From assembly GCF_035918155.1 (NCBI RefSeq), contig NZ_CP109328.1, forward strand, positions 1,054,001 to 1,118,000: a DNA stretch of 64,000 bases. The letters run 5' to 3'. This document shows positions 45,542 through 54,711 of this stretch, piece after piece; position 1 is the first letter of the stretch; each line of letters starts with the position of its first letter. The notes under the pieces were generated by a model that did no database searches, was not told where the DNA came from, and worked only from the letters and a program-made list of their open reading frames with translations. The position numbers and the translations under genes were made by a program. This DNA comes from Streptomyces sp. NBC_01591. Lineage in GTDB: Bacteria; Actinomycetota; Actinomycetes; Streptomycetales; Streptomycetaceae.

Positions 45542-45814
45542 ATGACCGACGTCTTTGACCACGCGCCGCAGGTATGGAACGCCGCGCAGCTCCGCGCAGC
45601 ACTCAAGGACCTGCCCGACGACACCCCCATTCACATTGGTGTCGCTGAAGACCCCGGCGACTTCGGCGGGTACCGCGAATCCGTCCTCGTCGACGCCGAC
45701 CACGTGGAGAACTGGTGGCCGGCCACTGGCACCACGCCCGAACGGGCAGAGAAGGAGAAGGCGCTCACTCTCTTTGCCGACTGGACGCCCGGAGAGTACG
45801 ACCTGCTCGACTGA
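45542..45814 (+). CDS. DUF6225 protein
   Basis: The 90-aa protein reads MTDVFDHAPQVWNAAQLRAA, GVAEDPGDFGGYRESVLVDA, HVENWWPATGTTPERAEKE and ends TPGEYDLLD. It belongs to an uncharacterised actinomycete family of small proteins; a nonsense-mutated relative is at 6393-6665. It is likely cytoplasmic. Confidence 0.85.
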   Translation: MTDVFDHAPQVWNAAQLRAALKDLPDDTPIHIGVAEDPGDFGGYRESVLVDADHVENWWPATGTTPERAEKEKALTLFADWTPGEYDLLD

Positions 45815-45915
45815 ACCTGTGAACCTGAATCCGGCTCTGACCGGAATTGCGTGAAAGCTCAGCCCGGTGACCAACTCCGTTGGTCGCCCAGGGACAGCGG
45901 CTCTAATCTGACGAG

Positions 45916-46410
45916 GTGATGAAACCGGAGGGGAGCCTGGTGCCGCGCCCGAGCGCGCGCGTGGTGTTGCTGGACGACGTCAGTCGGCTACTGCTGTTCT
46001 CCGCCCTGAACAAGGGGGACGGTTCCGTCCGGTGGTTCACCCCTGGAGGCGGGCTCAAGCCAGGCGAAAGCCACGAGCAGGCAGCCCTGCGGGAGTTGCA
46101 GGAGGAAACCGGGCTGACGAACCTCTCGCTGGGTCCGGAGATTTGGCGAGGGCGTCCGTGGACAGCGGTCCGGGGCAGCGTCGCTTATGAGGTTCGCCAG
46201 CGCTACTACATGGCCCGGGTGCCTGCGTTCCAGGTCGATACCTCGGCTTTCGAGGAGATCGAGAAGGCCGCGATCACTGGGCACCGCTGGTGGACCGTAG
46301 CGGAACTGGCCGCGACCTCGGATGTATTGCGGCCGGCTGGGCTGCCGAAACTGTTGGCGTCCTTGCTGACCGACGGCCCACCGGACCGACCGATCCCCGT
46401 AGACGGCTGA
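45916..46410 (+). CDS. NUDIX hydrolase
   Basis: The 164-aa protein has a complete Nudix box (GGGLKPGESHEQAALRELQE then ETGL), which binds Mg and cleaves nucleoside diphosphate derivatives. The substrate is not predictable. ATG 45916 or the next in-frame ATG 45919 may start it. It lies just left of an IS5 element. Confidence 0.9.
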   Translation: MMKPEGSLVPRPSARVVLLDDVSRLLLFSALNKGDGSVRWFTPGGGLKPGESHEQAALRELQEETGLTNLSLGPEIWRGRPWTAVRGSVAYEVRQRYYMARVPAFQVDTSAFEEIEKAAITGHRWWTVAELAATSDVLRPAGLPKLLASLLTDGPPDRPIPVDG

Positions 46411-46426
46411 GCGCACGTCCTTACTG

Positions 46427-46820
46427 ATCGTTTCAGAATGAGATCGGTGTGTTGGCTTGGCACTTAGGTGTTGCGTCGGCAGGATCTGCCGGGTGTCTGC
46501 TGATCTTGTGCCTGATGACTTGTGGGAGCGCATAGCCCCGCTGCTGCCGGTTCGTCCGCCTCGTCGGCAGCGGTATCCCGGGCGGTTGCCCGCCGATGAC
46601 CGTGCTGCCCTGCGGGGCATCGTTTACGTGCTGCGCAAGAGTGTGAGCTGGCGGGATGTACCTGCAGAGCTGGTCGGCTGCAGTGGGGTGACGGCCTGGC
46701 GGCGCCTGCGGGACTGGACCGAGGCTGGCGTATGGCCCCGCCTGCATGAGGTCCTGCTTGCAGAACTACGCAGAGAAGGTCTGCTGGAGATGGATGACGC
46801 TGCGATCGACGGTTCGCACG
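46427..46820 (+). pseudogene. IS5-family transposase, interrupted
   Basis: From GTG 46493 the frame reads SADLVPDDLWERIAPLLPVR to LLEMDDAAIDGSHV, the first ~110 residues of an IS5 transposase up to the catalytic DGSHV. It is cut at 46821 by another IS5 element; a short continuation (GGDHxGP-like RRDHHVAP) resumes at 48489 and then decays. Confidence 0.8.
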
Positions 46821-46935
46821 TCAGAAGCTGTTGTCTTTCCGGACGTGATGGACGTGTTTCCGCTGGTCGGGGATAGGAGTGGTGGGTTCGTGGGAGTGGT
46901 GGCCTGTCGGGTCGTCGTTCCCCGGGAGGTCGCGG

Positions 46936-47400
46936 ATGCCGTCGGTTGTTGGACTGCTGGAACAACACGAACTCGCTGCTCGGCGTCGAGTCGACGGGCT
47001 GCGGGCGGAGGCCGACCGCATCCAGGCCGAGCTGGCTGCGGCCGAGCTGGAATGGCAGGAGTGGGCGATCGCTCGCAGGCGGGTCGATGCGGTGCTGGCT
47101 CCGGTCGGCGGCACCGCCGAAACGGAGGTCCCCGAGGATCCGCGGGACGCGGAGGCGCGGTCAGTGTCTGGGGAGGCGGCGAAGCCGAAGTCGCAGGTGC
47201 CGGTGTGGCGTGACGGTCTTTCCTCGGCGGCGCTGTCGGTGGACTACCAGCGCATTCTGCAGGCTCTCGCGGACCGGGCCCGGCTCGGTCAAGGGCCGCT
47301 GACCTGCCAGGAGATGGCCGCGGTGTTCGGCGTGGACCCGGTGCCGGCCAAGGTGGAGGCGCTGCGGTCGAAGGCGAAACGTCTGGTCGCGCGCGGCTGA
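46936..47400 (+). CDS. IS5-associated passenger protein (coiled coil plus wHTH-like tail)
   Basis: The 154-aa product starts MPSVVGLLEQHELAARRRVD. A coiled coil (EADRIQAELAAAELEWQEWA) is followed by a linker and a winged-helix-like C-terminus (LQALADRARLGQGPLTCQEM, VEALRSKAKRLVARG). It is homologous to the protein at 11219. Presence in two distinct IS5 elements argues for a conserved accessory role; the function is unknown. Confidence 0.72.
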   Translation: MPSVVGLLEQHELAARRRVDGLRAEADRIQAELAAAELEWQEWAIARRRVDAVLAPVGGTAETEVPEDPRDAEARSVSGEAAKPKSQVPVWRDGLSSAALSVDYQRILQALADRARLGQGPLTCQEMAAVFGVDPVPAKVEALRSKAKRLVARG

Positions 47401-47425
47401 CTGGCCGAGCGGCAGCCGGGCCGGT

Positions 47426-48406
47426 TCACGCTCGCTGCGGGTGTGGCCGGGCCAGGCGGCGGGTCATGAGCAGGGTCATCGACCAGTAGATCATCGCCTC
47501 GGCGCTGGTGGTGCGGCGCTCGAAGTCGCGGGCCAGGCGGCGGGTGCGCATCAGATGCGCGAAGAACCGTTCGACGATCCACCGCTTGGGCAGCACCACG
47601 AAGCCGCGCATGTCGTCGCTGCGTTTGACGATCGCCAGGACCAGGGCGAGCGTGGCCAGGCAGTGCTCGACGAGGCTGCCGGTGTAGCCGCCGTCGGCCC
47701 AGACGCGGGCGAGGCGGTGGTGCGAGTCGGCCACTTGCCTCAGCAGGACGTGGGCGGCAGCGCGGTCGCCGGTGTCCGCGGCGGTGACCATCACGCCCAG
47801 CAGCAGGCCGAGGGTGTCGACCACGACGTGCCGCTTGCGCCCGTTGACCAGCTTGCCGCCGTCAAAGCCGCGGCTGTCCACGCCGACGACGGCGTCCGCC
47901 TTGACGGACTGCGAGTCGATCACACCCGCACTCGGCTCCGCATCGCGGCCCAGCCTCTCGCGGACCCTGGCACGCAGCCGGTCGTGGAACTCCTTGACCA
48001 GCACGTGGTCGCGCCAGCGGCGGAAGAAGGCATACACCCGGTCCCACGGCGGGAAGTCGGCGGGCATCGCCCGCCACTTGATCCCGTTGTCCACGAGATA
48101 CCGGACCGCGTCCAGCAGCGCGCGGTGGCAGTACCCTTCCGGCCGGCCGCCCCGCCCGCGCATCCAGCCCGGCACCGGCAGCAGCGGCCGGACCTCAGCC
48201 CACTCCCCGTCCGTCATGTCCGTCGGGTACCGGCGCTGCCGCGCGGGCCGGTCGGCCGCGTTGCCGTACACGTGCGCGAGGCAATCACACGATGGAGCAG
48301 CCGAGTTGGACTGCCCGGCCGTCGGCACGGAAGACTGCGGCATCGGGGCCTCCTGTTGCTCTATGGATTCGACACCCACGAGCTGTTCAGGAGGTCCCGT
48401 CTTCAT
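47426..48406 (-). CDS. IS5-family transposase
   Basis: The 326-aa frame (start may be Met 22, MPQSSVPTAG) has TDMTDGEWAEVRPLLPVPGW, AGVIDSQSVKADA (Asp), RVWADGGYTGSLVEH (Asp) and VVLPKRWIVERFFAHL (Glu). It is intact and about half identical to the transposase at 11709. It ends 25 bp from the convergent passenger gene. Confidence 0.92.
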   Translation of the reverse strand: MKTGPPEQLVGVESIEQQEAPMPQSSVPTAGQSNSAAPSCDCLAHVYGNAADRPARQRRYPTDMTDGEWAEVRPLLPVPGWMRGRGGRPEGYCHRALLDAVRYLVDNGIKWRAMPADFPPWDRVYAFFRRWRDHVLVKEFHDRLRARVRERLGRDAEPSAGVIDSQSVKADAVVGVDSRGFDGGKLVNGRKRHVVVDTLGLLLGVMVTAADTGDRAAAHVLLRQVADSHHRLARVWADGGYTGSLVEHCLATLALVLAIVKRSDDMRGFVVLPKRWIVERFFAHLMRTRRLARDFERRTTSAEAMIYWSMTLLMTRRLARPHPQRA

Positions 48407-48488
48407 GCCCTGGCCACGGCAGGATCACCCAACCGGGAATCCACGTTCGACCGCCACCGCTCAAGATCGAAAAGACAACAGCTTCTGA

Positions 48489-48601
48489 GCGGCGGGATCA
48501 CCATGTGGCGCCCATGAGATCAGGTACCCGATGCGTTCGGCTCTTGGCGGGCCTCGCGCCTGGCCTTCTGGGCGGCGGGCTGGGCGGGCTGGGCGGGGGC
48601 A
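48489..48601. other. Decayed IS5 tail and unassigned DNA
   Basis: A few codons of the interrupted IS5 transposase continue here (RRDHHVAPMRSG) before similarity stops. No other feature was seen. Confidence 0.4.
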
Positions 48602-48754
48602 ATGAACAAGCCGTCGAGCACCCTGTTCATGAAGTTCATCACGACCAAGAGCTTCATGCCGTTCGTCATCTACCGGATCATTCTGGGCATTTTGCTTTTT
48701 GTCCTGGTCGGCGCGGGAGTCCTGAGCCCGCACGCAGGCGAGTCTGCCGGGTGA
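48602..48754 (+). pseudogene. uppP (undecaprenyl-diphosphatase) C-terminal remnant
   Basis: The frame reads FMKFITTKSFMPFVIYRIIL then GILLFVLVGAGVLSPHAG and a stop, matching the last TM helices of UppP/BacA. This membrane enzyme recycles undecaprenyl phosphate in cell wall synthesis and gives bacitracin resistance when overproduced. The rest was removed by IS insertion and rearrangement. Confidence 0.75.
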
Positions 48755-48781
48755 TCCACTCTCCATCCCCTGCCTCCCCCC

Positions 48782-49040
48782 GTTATGTTTTTCGCGGTCC
48801 TGCAAGAGGGCCGCTGGCCTCCGGGCCCGGCATGACTGTGTCCCCCTGTCGAACGGATGACCTGGGGGGTGGTGTCACCGGGCCCGGGAGGTGCCGTCGG
48901 AGACGCTGATGAGAGGTCCGGCCACCGCCCGGTCCGGCGCAATGCCGGACAGCTCGCGGGCGGCAGGTCTGCATAACGTGGATGCGCGCGTACGACACCG
49001 ACGCCGAGGCCGGCACGTTCAACTCCCCTGGAAGGGAACA
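48782..49040 (+). ncRNA. Putative IS110 bridge RNA region, copy B
   Basis: The noncoding left end aligns over its whole length with 2439-2710 and includes the conserved TGACCTGGGGGGT block. In IS110-group elements this region encodes the guide RNA. With the transposase broken it would be inactive unless served in trans. Confidence 0.4.
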
Positions 49041-49853
49041 ATGTTCGAAACCGAAGACGTGGGCGTGTTCCTCGGCCTGGACGTCGGCAAGACGGCCCAT
49101 CACGGCCACGGGCTCACCCCGGCAGGCAAGAAGGTCTTCGACAAGCCCCTGCCCAACAGCGAGCCGAAACTGCGGGCCGTCTTCGACAAACTGGCCGCCA
49201 AGTTCGGCACCGTCCTGGTGATCGTGGACCAGCCCGCCTCCATCGGAGCCCTGCCCCTGGCCGTCGCCCGGGACACGGGCTGCAAGGTCGCCTACCTGCC
49301 CGGCCTGGCCATGCGCCGGATCGCCGACCTCTACCCCGGCGAGGCCAAAACGGACGCCCGCGACGCCGCCGTCATCGCGGACGCGGCCCGCACCATGCCG
49401 CACACCCTGCGAACCCTGGAACTCACCGACGAGATCACCGCCGAGCTGACCGTCCTCGCCGGCTTCGACCAGGACCTCGCGGCCGAGGCCACCCGCACCA
49501 GCAACCGGATACGCGGCCTGCTCACCCAGTTCCACCCCTCGCTGGAACGTGTCCTCGGCCCCCGTCTCGACCACCAGGCCGTCACCTGGCTGCTGGAACG
49601 CCACGGCTCGCCGGCCGCCCTACGCAAAGCCGGACGCCGCCGCCTCGTCGAGCTCGTCCGCCCCAAGGCCCCGCGCATGGCAGGACGGCTGATCGACGAC
49701 GTCTTCGACGCCCTGGACGAGCAGACCGTCGTGGTCCCGGGGACCGGCACCCTCGACATCGTCCTGCCCTCCCTGGCCCGCTCGCTCGCCGCCGTCCACG
49801 AACAACGCCGGGCCCTGGAAGCCCAGATCAACACCCTGCTGGAGGCCCACCCT

Positions 49854-51546
49854 AATGGGCAGTGATGCGGGGCACCGCCAGGCCCACCCCGGCCCGTCGA
49901 CGCCTTGAAAGAGACTGCGGGCCCCGCATCACCCTCGTGACGGTGGTCGGTGCCGGAGAAGCCGCGCACACCCCCAGGGACTTGGATCCCTTGGTCAAGA
50001 GTCGGCCTCCGGTGCCGTCCAGCGTCACGAGTCCGTACCCCACCGCATCCAGTCCGATGATCGGATCGTTGAAGTTTGTGGTCCGAGCCGCCCACAGGGG
50101 TCACCTCTCACCACGCCTGGAGCCGCCGAGCTCTGGAGCAGACCGAGGGCCCTGTGAGTCGCTGGGGTCACGAACGGCTAATCGGATGCAGGGCCATCGA
50201 GCCCTTCCATTAGGGAGACGCGTGCCCCCGCACGGCTGCGACCAGCAGGACACCCCAGACCGAGAGGACGAACACGCCACGATGACCGTCACCTGCGGAA
50301 TCGACTGGGCCAGCGACCACCACGATGTCGCTCTGATCGACCACGAGGGCACCTTGTTATCCAGGGCCCGAATCAACGACGACCTCGAGGGCCTGCACCA
50401 GCTCCTCAGTCTCCTCACCGCTCACGGCGACAGCGCGAACACCCTGATTCCTGTCGCGATCGAGACCTCCCGCGGCCTCCTTGTGGCCTGCCTGCGAGCC
50501 ACCGGCCGGCCCGTCTACGCGATCAACCCGATGGCCGCCGCACGCTACCGCGACCGGCATACGGTCACCCGCAAGAAGTCCGACCACCTCGACGCCATGG
50601 TGCTCGCGAACATCTTGCGCACGGACAAGGCCGCCCACCGGCCGCTGCCCGACGACAGCGAACTCGCCCGCGCTATAGCCGTCCTGGCCCGCGCTCAGCA
50701 GGACGCGGTCTGGGACCGCACCCAAGCGGGCAACAAACTCCGCTCCCACCTGCGCGAATGCTTCCCCGGCTTCCTCGCGACCTTCCAGCACAACCGCGAA
50801 GGAATCAGCAGCAACGTCGCCCGCGTCCTCCTGGCCGCGGCCCCCACACCCGAACAGGCGGCCAGGCTCACCCGCGTCCAGCTGCGCTCGCTCCTGAAAA
50901 GGGCCGGCCGCCAACGCGGCATCGAGGCGGAAGCCGAACGGCTCCGAGACGCACTGCGCATCCCGCAGATGCGCCAGCCTCCGCAGGTCGAGCAGGCCAT
51001 GGGCCGCCAGGCCATCGCCCTGCTCAGACAACTTGATGCCGCCTGCACCAGTGTCGACGACCTCGCCGAAGCGACGGTGGAGTCTTTTGACACGCACCCG
51101 GACGCCGAGGTCATCACCAGCTTTCCAGGGCTCGGGGCTCTCACCGGCGCCCGGGTGCTCGCCGAGATCGGTGACGACCGATCCCGCTTCACCGACGCTA
51201 GAGGGCTCAAGGCCTTCGCCGGAGCCGCACCGGTCACCCGGGCGTCCGGCAGGAGCCTCGCGGTCATGGCCCGACGGGTCAAGAACCAGCGTCTGGCCTC
51301 GGTCGGCTATGTCTGGGCCTTCGCCAGCCTGACCGCTTCACCCGGAGCCCGGGCCCACTACGACCGGCGGCGAGCCGATGGAGACCGTCACACCGCCGCT
51401 CAGCGCAACCTCTTCAACCGCATGCTCGGCTGCCTCCACCACTGCCTTACCAAGCGAACCCGCTATGACGAGCTCGCCGCGTTCCCCGCACCGTCAACCC
51501 CACAACTCACCATCGCCGCTTGACAGATCAACTGCATCGGATGTCT
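49854..51546 (+). mobile_element. Nested IS110-family element, copy C
   Basis: It is bounded by the break in the host transposase. It has about 430 bp of noncoding left end and a transposase of a different subgroup. The insertion point within a conserved IS110 codon block suggests a preferred target in this gene. Confidence 0.8.
50282..51523 (+). CDS. IS110-family transposase (copy C)
   Basis: The 413-aa transposase starts MTVTCGIDWASDHHDVALID and has RKKSDHLDAMVLANI in the DEDD domain. The Transposase_20 domain reads ITSFPGLGALTGARVLAEIG, AFAGAAPVTRASG. It differs clearly from copies A and B. The frame is intact; the longer open frame upstream is the noncoding left end. Confidence 0.9.
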   Translation: MTVTCGIDWASDHHDVALIDHEGTLLSRARINDDLEGLHQLLSLLTAHGDSANTLIPVAIETSRGLLVACLRATGRPVYAINPMAAARYRDRHTVTRKKSDHLDAMVLANILRTDKAAHRPLPDDSELARAIAVLARAQQDAVWDRTQAGNKLRSHLRECFPGFLATFQHNREGISSNVARVLLAAAPTPEQAARLTRVQLRSLLKRAGRQRGIEAEAERLRDALRIPQMRQPPQVEQAMGRQAIALLRQLDAACTSVDDLAEATVESFDTHPDAEVITSFPGLGALTGARVLAEIGDDRSRFTDARGLKAFAGAAPVTRASGRSLAVMARRVKNQRLASVGYVWAFASLTASPGARAHYDRRRADGDRHTAAQRNLFNRMLGCLHHCLTKRTRYDELAAFPAPSTPQLTIAA

Positions 51547-52044
51547 CTTTCCCCGGTCCTGACCTCGATGCCCGGAGTCGGCGTCAGGACCGCCGCAGTC
51601 CTGCTGACCACCGTCGGCGACGGCACCGGCTTCCCCACCGCCGCCCACCTCGCCTCCTACGCCGGCCTCGCCCCCACCACCAAGCAGTCAGGCATATCGA
51701 TCCACGGCGAACACGCACCCCGAGGAGGAAACCGGCAGCTCAAACGCGCCATGTTCCTCTCCGCCTTCGCCTGCATGAACGCCGATCCCGTCTCCCGCAC
51801 CTACTACGACAAACAACGCGCCCGCGGCAAGACCCACACACAGGCCCTCCTCCGCCTCGCACGCCAACGCATCAGCGTCCTGTTCGCCATGCTCCGAGAC
51901 GGCACCTTCTACGAGCCCCGCGAACCCCGAACCAACACCCCAGCAACCGCATGAACCCCACCCCGGCAAACCACCCCAGAACCGGCACCTTGGGGTTGAC
52001 GAAGAACATAGAGGCACCCCCCGCCAGAAAGCGAGATTGCTCCG

Positions 52045-52300
52045 CGTCGTCAGGGCGTGGGGGGCACCGCGTTCGCCGTCGCCGCCGCGCTCCTGGTCCC
52101 GGCTGTTCAGGCCGAGGCGACGGCCGCGTGCGCGCCCCGCGCCACCGGCGTGTGCAAGGCCGGCAGCGCGCACCCCGGCGGGTGTCACCGCCCAATGCAA
52201 GGACGGGGCCTACAGCTCCTCGAAGACGTTCCGCGGTACTTGCAGCCGCCACGGCGGTGTTCGGTACAGGTACAAGTACAGCTGCTTGGAGACTACTTGG
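52045..52300 (+). pseudogene. DUF3761-like secreted protein, frameshifted
   Basis: A signal-peptide-like start (GGTAFAVAAALLVPAVQAEA) is in one frame; after an extra base near 52180 the other frame gives TAQCKDGAYSSSKTFRGTCS then RHGGV, the C-D-G-x-Y-S / G-T-C-S-x-H-G-G pattern of DUF3761. The start is cut by the IS110 right end. Function unknown. Confidence 0.6.
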
Positions 52301-52582
52301 TGCGCGATCGACCTGCTCGGCCACCACGGAGCCGTCCACGTGTGGTGGTGGCACATCACGACACGCGCCTCAGGTTCGCCGAGCGAAGGAGACCGCCCCA
52401 CTCGCCCTCACCGGCTGCTGTTTCGGGCGAGGGAAACGGGATCGGCCACGAGTCGAGCCAGGCGCCGATGTCCTTGGGTGTCTTGGGATTCGGGCCCGGT
52501 TTTCAGTGACCGCCTGCCCCAGGTGCAGCGGACGGTTTCCTGCGCGACGGTGGATGGGGGCCATCTGACTCTCGGGAGAGCC

Positions 52583-52840
52583 ATGATCATCAAAGTGCTG
52601 CACGAGAAGGGCCTGAAGTCCGAGCACGCGTACTGCGCCGGCTTCCTTTCCGTCGGTCTGGCCGTTGCCTCGTGGGCCGGGTCGTTGAAAGCGGAGTGCC
52701 GGACGGGGCGTGCAGATCACTGGGGCATCTTCGTCGGCGAGTGGGCGCCGACCTTCTTCGCTATCGGTCTGGCCCTCGCCAACTACGAGCACGACGACCA
52801 GGAGACCGCATCTGAGGCGTTGCACACCGTGGCCGACTGA
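52583..52840 (+). CDS. Small membrane protein, hypothetical
   Basis: The 85-aa product (MIIKVLHEKGLKSEHAYCAG) has two hydrophobic segments (AGFLSVGLAVASWAGSL and WGIFVGEWAPTFFAIGLALA) and an acidic tail. Similar small membrane proteins with a WGIFVGxWAPTFF motif occur in Streptomyces. The function is unknown. Confidence 0.55.
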   Translation: MIIKVLHEKGLKSEHAYCAGFLSVGLAVASWAGSLKAECRTGRADHWGIFVGEWAPTFFAIGLALANYEHDDQETASEALHTVAD

Positions 52841-52888
52841 CAACCGAGCGCGCTGTCGTCGTGATCACCCACCGTGAAGCCCTCGCCC

Positions 52889-53753
52889 GGGCACTGTCAC
52901 GTTGACTGACCGGCCTGGGATGATCTTCTGGTTGGTCGTGCTGGGAGGGGGCGTCCGTGGACAGCGCGCCGCCGTCGTACAAGGGGCACCGGTAACCGGT
53001 GGAGATCATTGCGCACTGCGTGTGGCTGTACTTCCGTTTCCCGCTGTCGTTCCGCGAGGTCGAGGAGCTGATGCTCGAGCGCGGCGTGATCGTCTCCCAC
53101 GAGACGGTCCGCCGCTGGTGTACGAAGTTCGGGCAGGCCTACGCCAACGGCCTGGGCCGCCGGCGTGTGCAGCCGGGTGACAAGTGGCACCTGGACGAGG
53201 TCTTCCTCAGGATCAACGGTGAGCTGAAGTACCTGTGGCGGGCCGTCGACGCCGATGGCAACGTGCTCGACATTTTGGTCCAGGGCCGAAGGGACAAGGC
53301 TGCGGCCAGGCGGTTCTTCCACAAACTGCTCAAGAAGACCTGCTCGGTGCCGAGGGTGATCGTCACCGACAAGCTCCGCTCCTACGGCGCGGCCCACCGC
53401 GAGGTCATGCCCTCCGTAGAACACCGCGCCCACAAGGGTCTGAACAACCGGGCCGAGAACAGCCATCAGCCGACGAGGCAGCACGAACGCGCGATGAAGG
53501 GCTTCCGCAGTACCGGCGGGGCCCAGCGGTTCCTGTCCGCGTTCAGCGGCATCTCACCGCACTTCCGACCACGCCGCCACCTGATGACCGCCACCCAATA
53601 CCGCACCGAGATGACCACCCGCTTCACCATCTGGGACGAGATCACCGGCGCCACCGACCAGCCCATCGCAGCGTAAGCCAGGCCCCCACCCGACCCCTAC
53701 ACACCCTGACGCGCCCTCAATCGATCAACACCGCACCAACGTGACAACGCCCC
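52889..53753 (+). mobile_element. IS6-family element
   Basis: Inverted ends GGGCACTGTCACGTTG (52889) and CAACGTGACAACGCCC (to 53753) enclose one transposase. Its right end lies against a small HA-helicase remnant. Confidence 0.85.
52957..53676 (+). pseudogene. IS6-family transposase with an early in-frame stop
   Basis: GTG 52957 begins DSAPPSYKGHR, then TAA at 52993 where the family has Tyr, then PVEIIAHCVWLYFRFPLSFR in the same frame. The DDE core is intact (KWHLDEVFLRI, RVIVTDKLRSYG, LNNRAENSHQPTRQHER). Restart at GTG 52999 could give a product lacking 13 residues. Confidence 0.8.
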
Positions 53754-53808
53754 GCTGCGCACTCACCCACCGTCCGAGGTCTTCGCCCTGGACGACGACG
53801 TTGCGTTC
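53754..53808 (-). pseudogene. HA-helicase remnant beside IS6
   Basis: The minus strand encodes NVVVQGEDLGRWVSAQ, matching VVVQGEDLGRWVNTQR at 14765-15166. Only this short piece remains. Confidence 0.55.
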
Positions 53809-53828
53809 ACGGTTCGCCAGCGGGCCTT

Positions 53829-54623
53829 TCACGCGCTGGGGCGTACGCTGCGTTCGGCGATGCGGATCAGGGGGCGCTCGGGTACCAGGCGGCTGACGAC
53901 GCGTGACACCAGGGCATTGCCGGCGCCGTCGACGACGGTCGCCTTGCGTCCGCCGAGCGCCGCGAGTGCTGTGGCGACGACCTGCTGCGGTGTGCGCCGG
54001 CTGCCGACCGACGCGTTGTCACCGGCCACGTCGAAGAACGGGGTGTCGGTGGCGCCCGGGCAGATCCCGAGGACGGTCACACCGGTGCCGCGGGTCTCGC
54101 CCCAGAGGGAACGCGTGAAGGACAGGACGAATGCCTTCGTCGCGGAGTACACCGCCATGTGCGGCACCGCCTGGAATCCGGCCGTGCTGGCGACGTTGAT
54201 GACGGTGCCGCGCCCGCGCTCGACCATGCCGGGCAGGAGCCGGGTGGTGTTGCCGACGAGCGTGCCGACGTTGAGCTGCACCTGGGACGCCATGTGGCCG
54301 GGGTCGGCCTCGGCGAGGTCGCCGTGGGAAGCGAAGCCGGCGTTGTTGATGAGGATGTCCACCACGACGCCCTGCTTGTCGAGCGTGCGCGCGAGGGTCT
54401 CGGAGGAGTCGGGCAGGGAGAGGTCGAGGGCGATGGGTCTGACGGTCACGCCGTGCTTGGTCCGCAGGGTCGAGGCGAGCTCCTCCAGCTTGTCTTTCGA
54501 ACGGGCGACGAGGACCAGGTCCACACCGCGGGCGGCCAGCTGTCGGGCGAACTCGGCGCCGATCCCTGACGAAGCGCCGGTGACGACGGCCAGCTGGGAG
54601 GTGAGAGTGTCCGAGTAGTTCAT
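53829..54623 (-). CDS. Short-chain dehydrogenase/reductase
   Basis: The 264-aa protein starts MNYSDTLTSQLAVVTGASSG behind GGAG. It has TGASSGIG for cofactor binding, DILINNAGF, the catalytic Ser in NVASTAGF and YSATK (Tyr-x-x-x-Lys). The upstream half-site AAGGTTTTTTT resembles part of the operator before the neighbouring TetR gene, which may control it. Substrate unknown. Confidence 0.88.
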   Translation of the reverse strand: MNYSDTLTSQLAVVTGASSGIGAEFARQLAARGVDLVLVARSKDKLEELASTLRTKHGVTVRPIALDLSLPDSSETLARTLDKQGVVVDILINNAGFASHGDLAEADPGHMASQVQLNVGTLVGNTTRLLPGMVERGRGTVINVASTAGFQAVPHMAVYSATKAFVLSFTRSLWGETRGTGVTVLGICPGATDTPFFDVAGDNASVGSRRTPQQVVATALAALGGRKATVVDGAGNALVSRVVSRLVPERPLIRIAERSVRPSA

Positions 54624-54711
54624 GTCTGTCTCCATACCGACTTGAAGGTTTTTTTCTTGGCGATGAAAAGGCCGACGTGGCCGACGTGCGTGATGTCCGG
54701 CCTGCCCGCGT

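Larger units (their letters stand above)
46821..48488. mobile_element. IS5-family element with passenger gene, copy 2
   Basis: It has an 18-bp perfect inverted repeat TCAGAAGCTGTTGTCTTT (46821-46838) and its reverse at 48471-48488. The element carries a plus passenger gene and a minus transposase meeting tail to tail. It inserted into another IS5 transposase gene and appears complete. Confidence 0.93.
49041..51954 (+). pseudogene. IS110 transposase interrupted by a nested IS110
   Basis: The 5' exon-like part (49041-49853) encodes VGVFLGLDVGKTAHHGHGLT through ALEAQINTLLEAHP; the 3' part (51547-51954) encodes LTSMPGVGVRTAAVLLTTVG, YAGLAPTTKQSG and the C-terminus. Joining at the insertion point restores one frame homologous to 1203-2438. 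The gene is inactive as it stands. Confidence 0.88.
48782..52022 (+). mobile_element. IS110-family element, copy B, split by a third IS110
   Basis: The ends match copy A (GTTA left; GGTTGACGAA then GGCACCCCCC right). The transposase runs from ATG 49041 and is interrupted at about 49853 within LLEAHP, resuming at about 51547 with SPVLTSMPGVGVRT. The inserted element is itself IS110-family. No TSD is evident, as expected. Confidence 0.88.
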
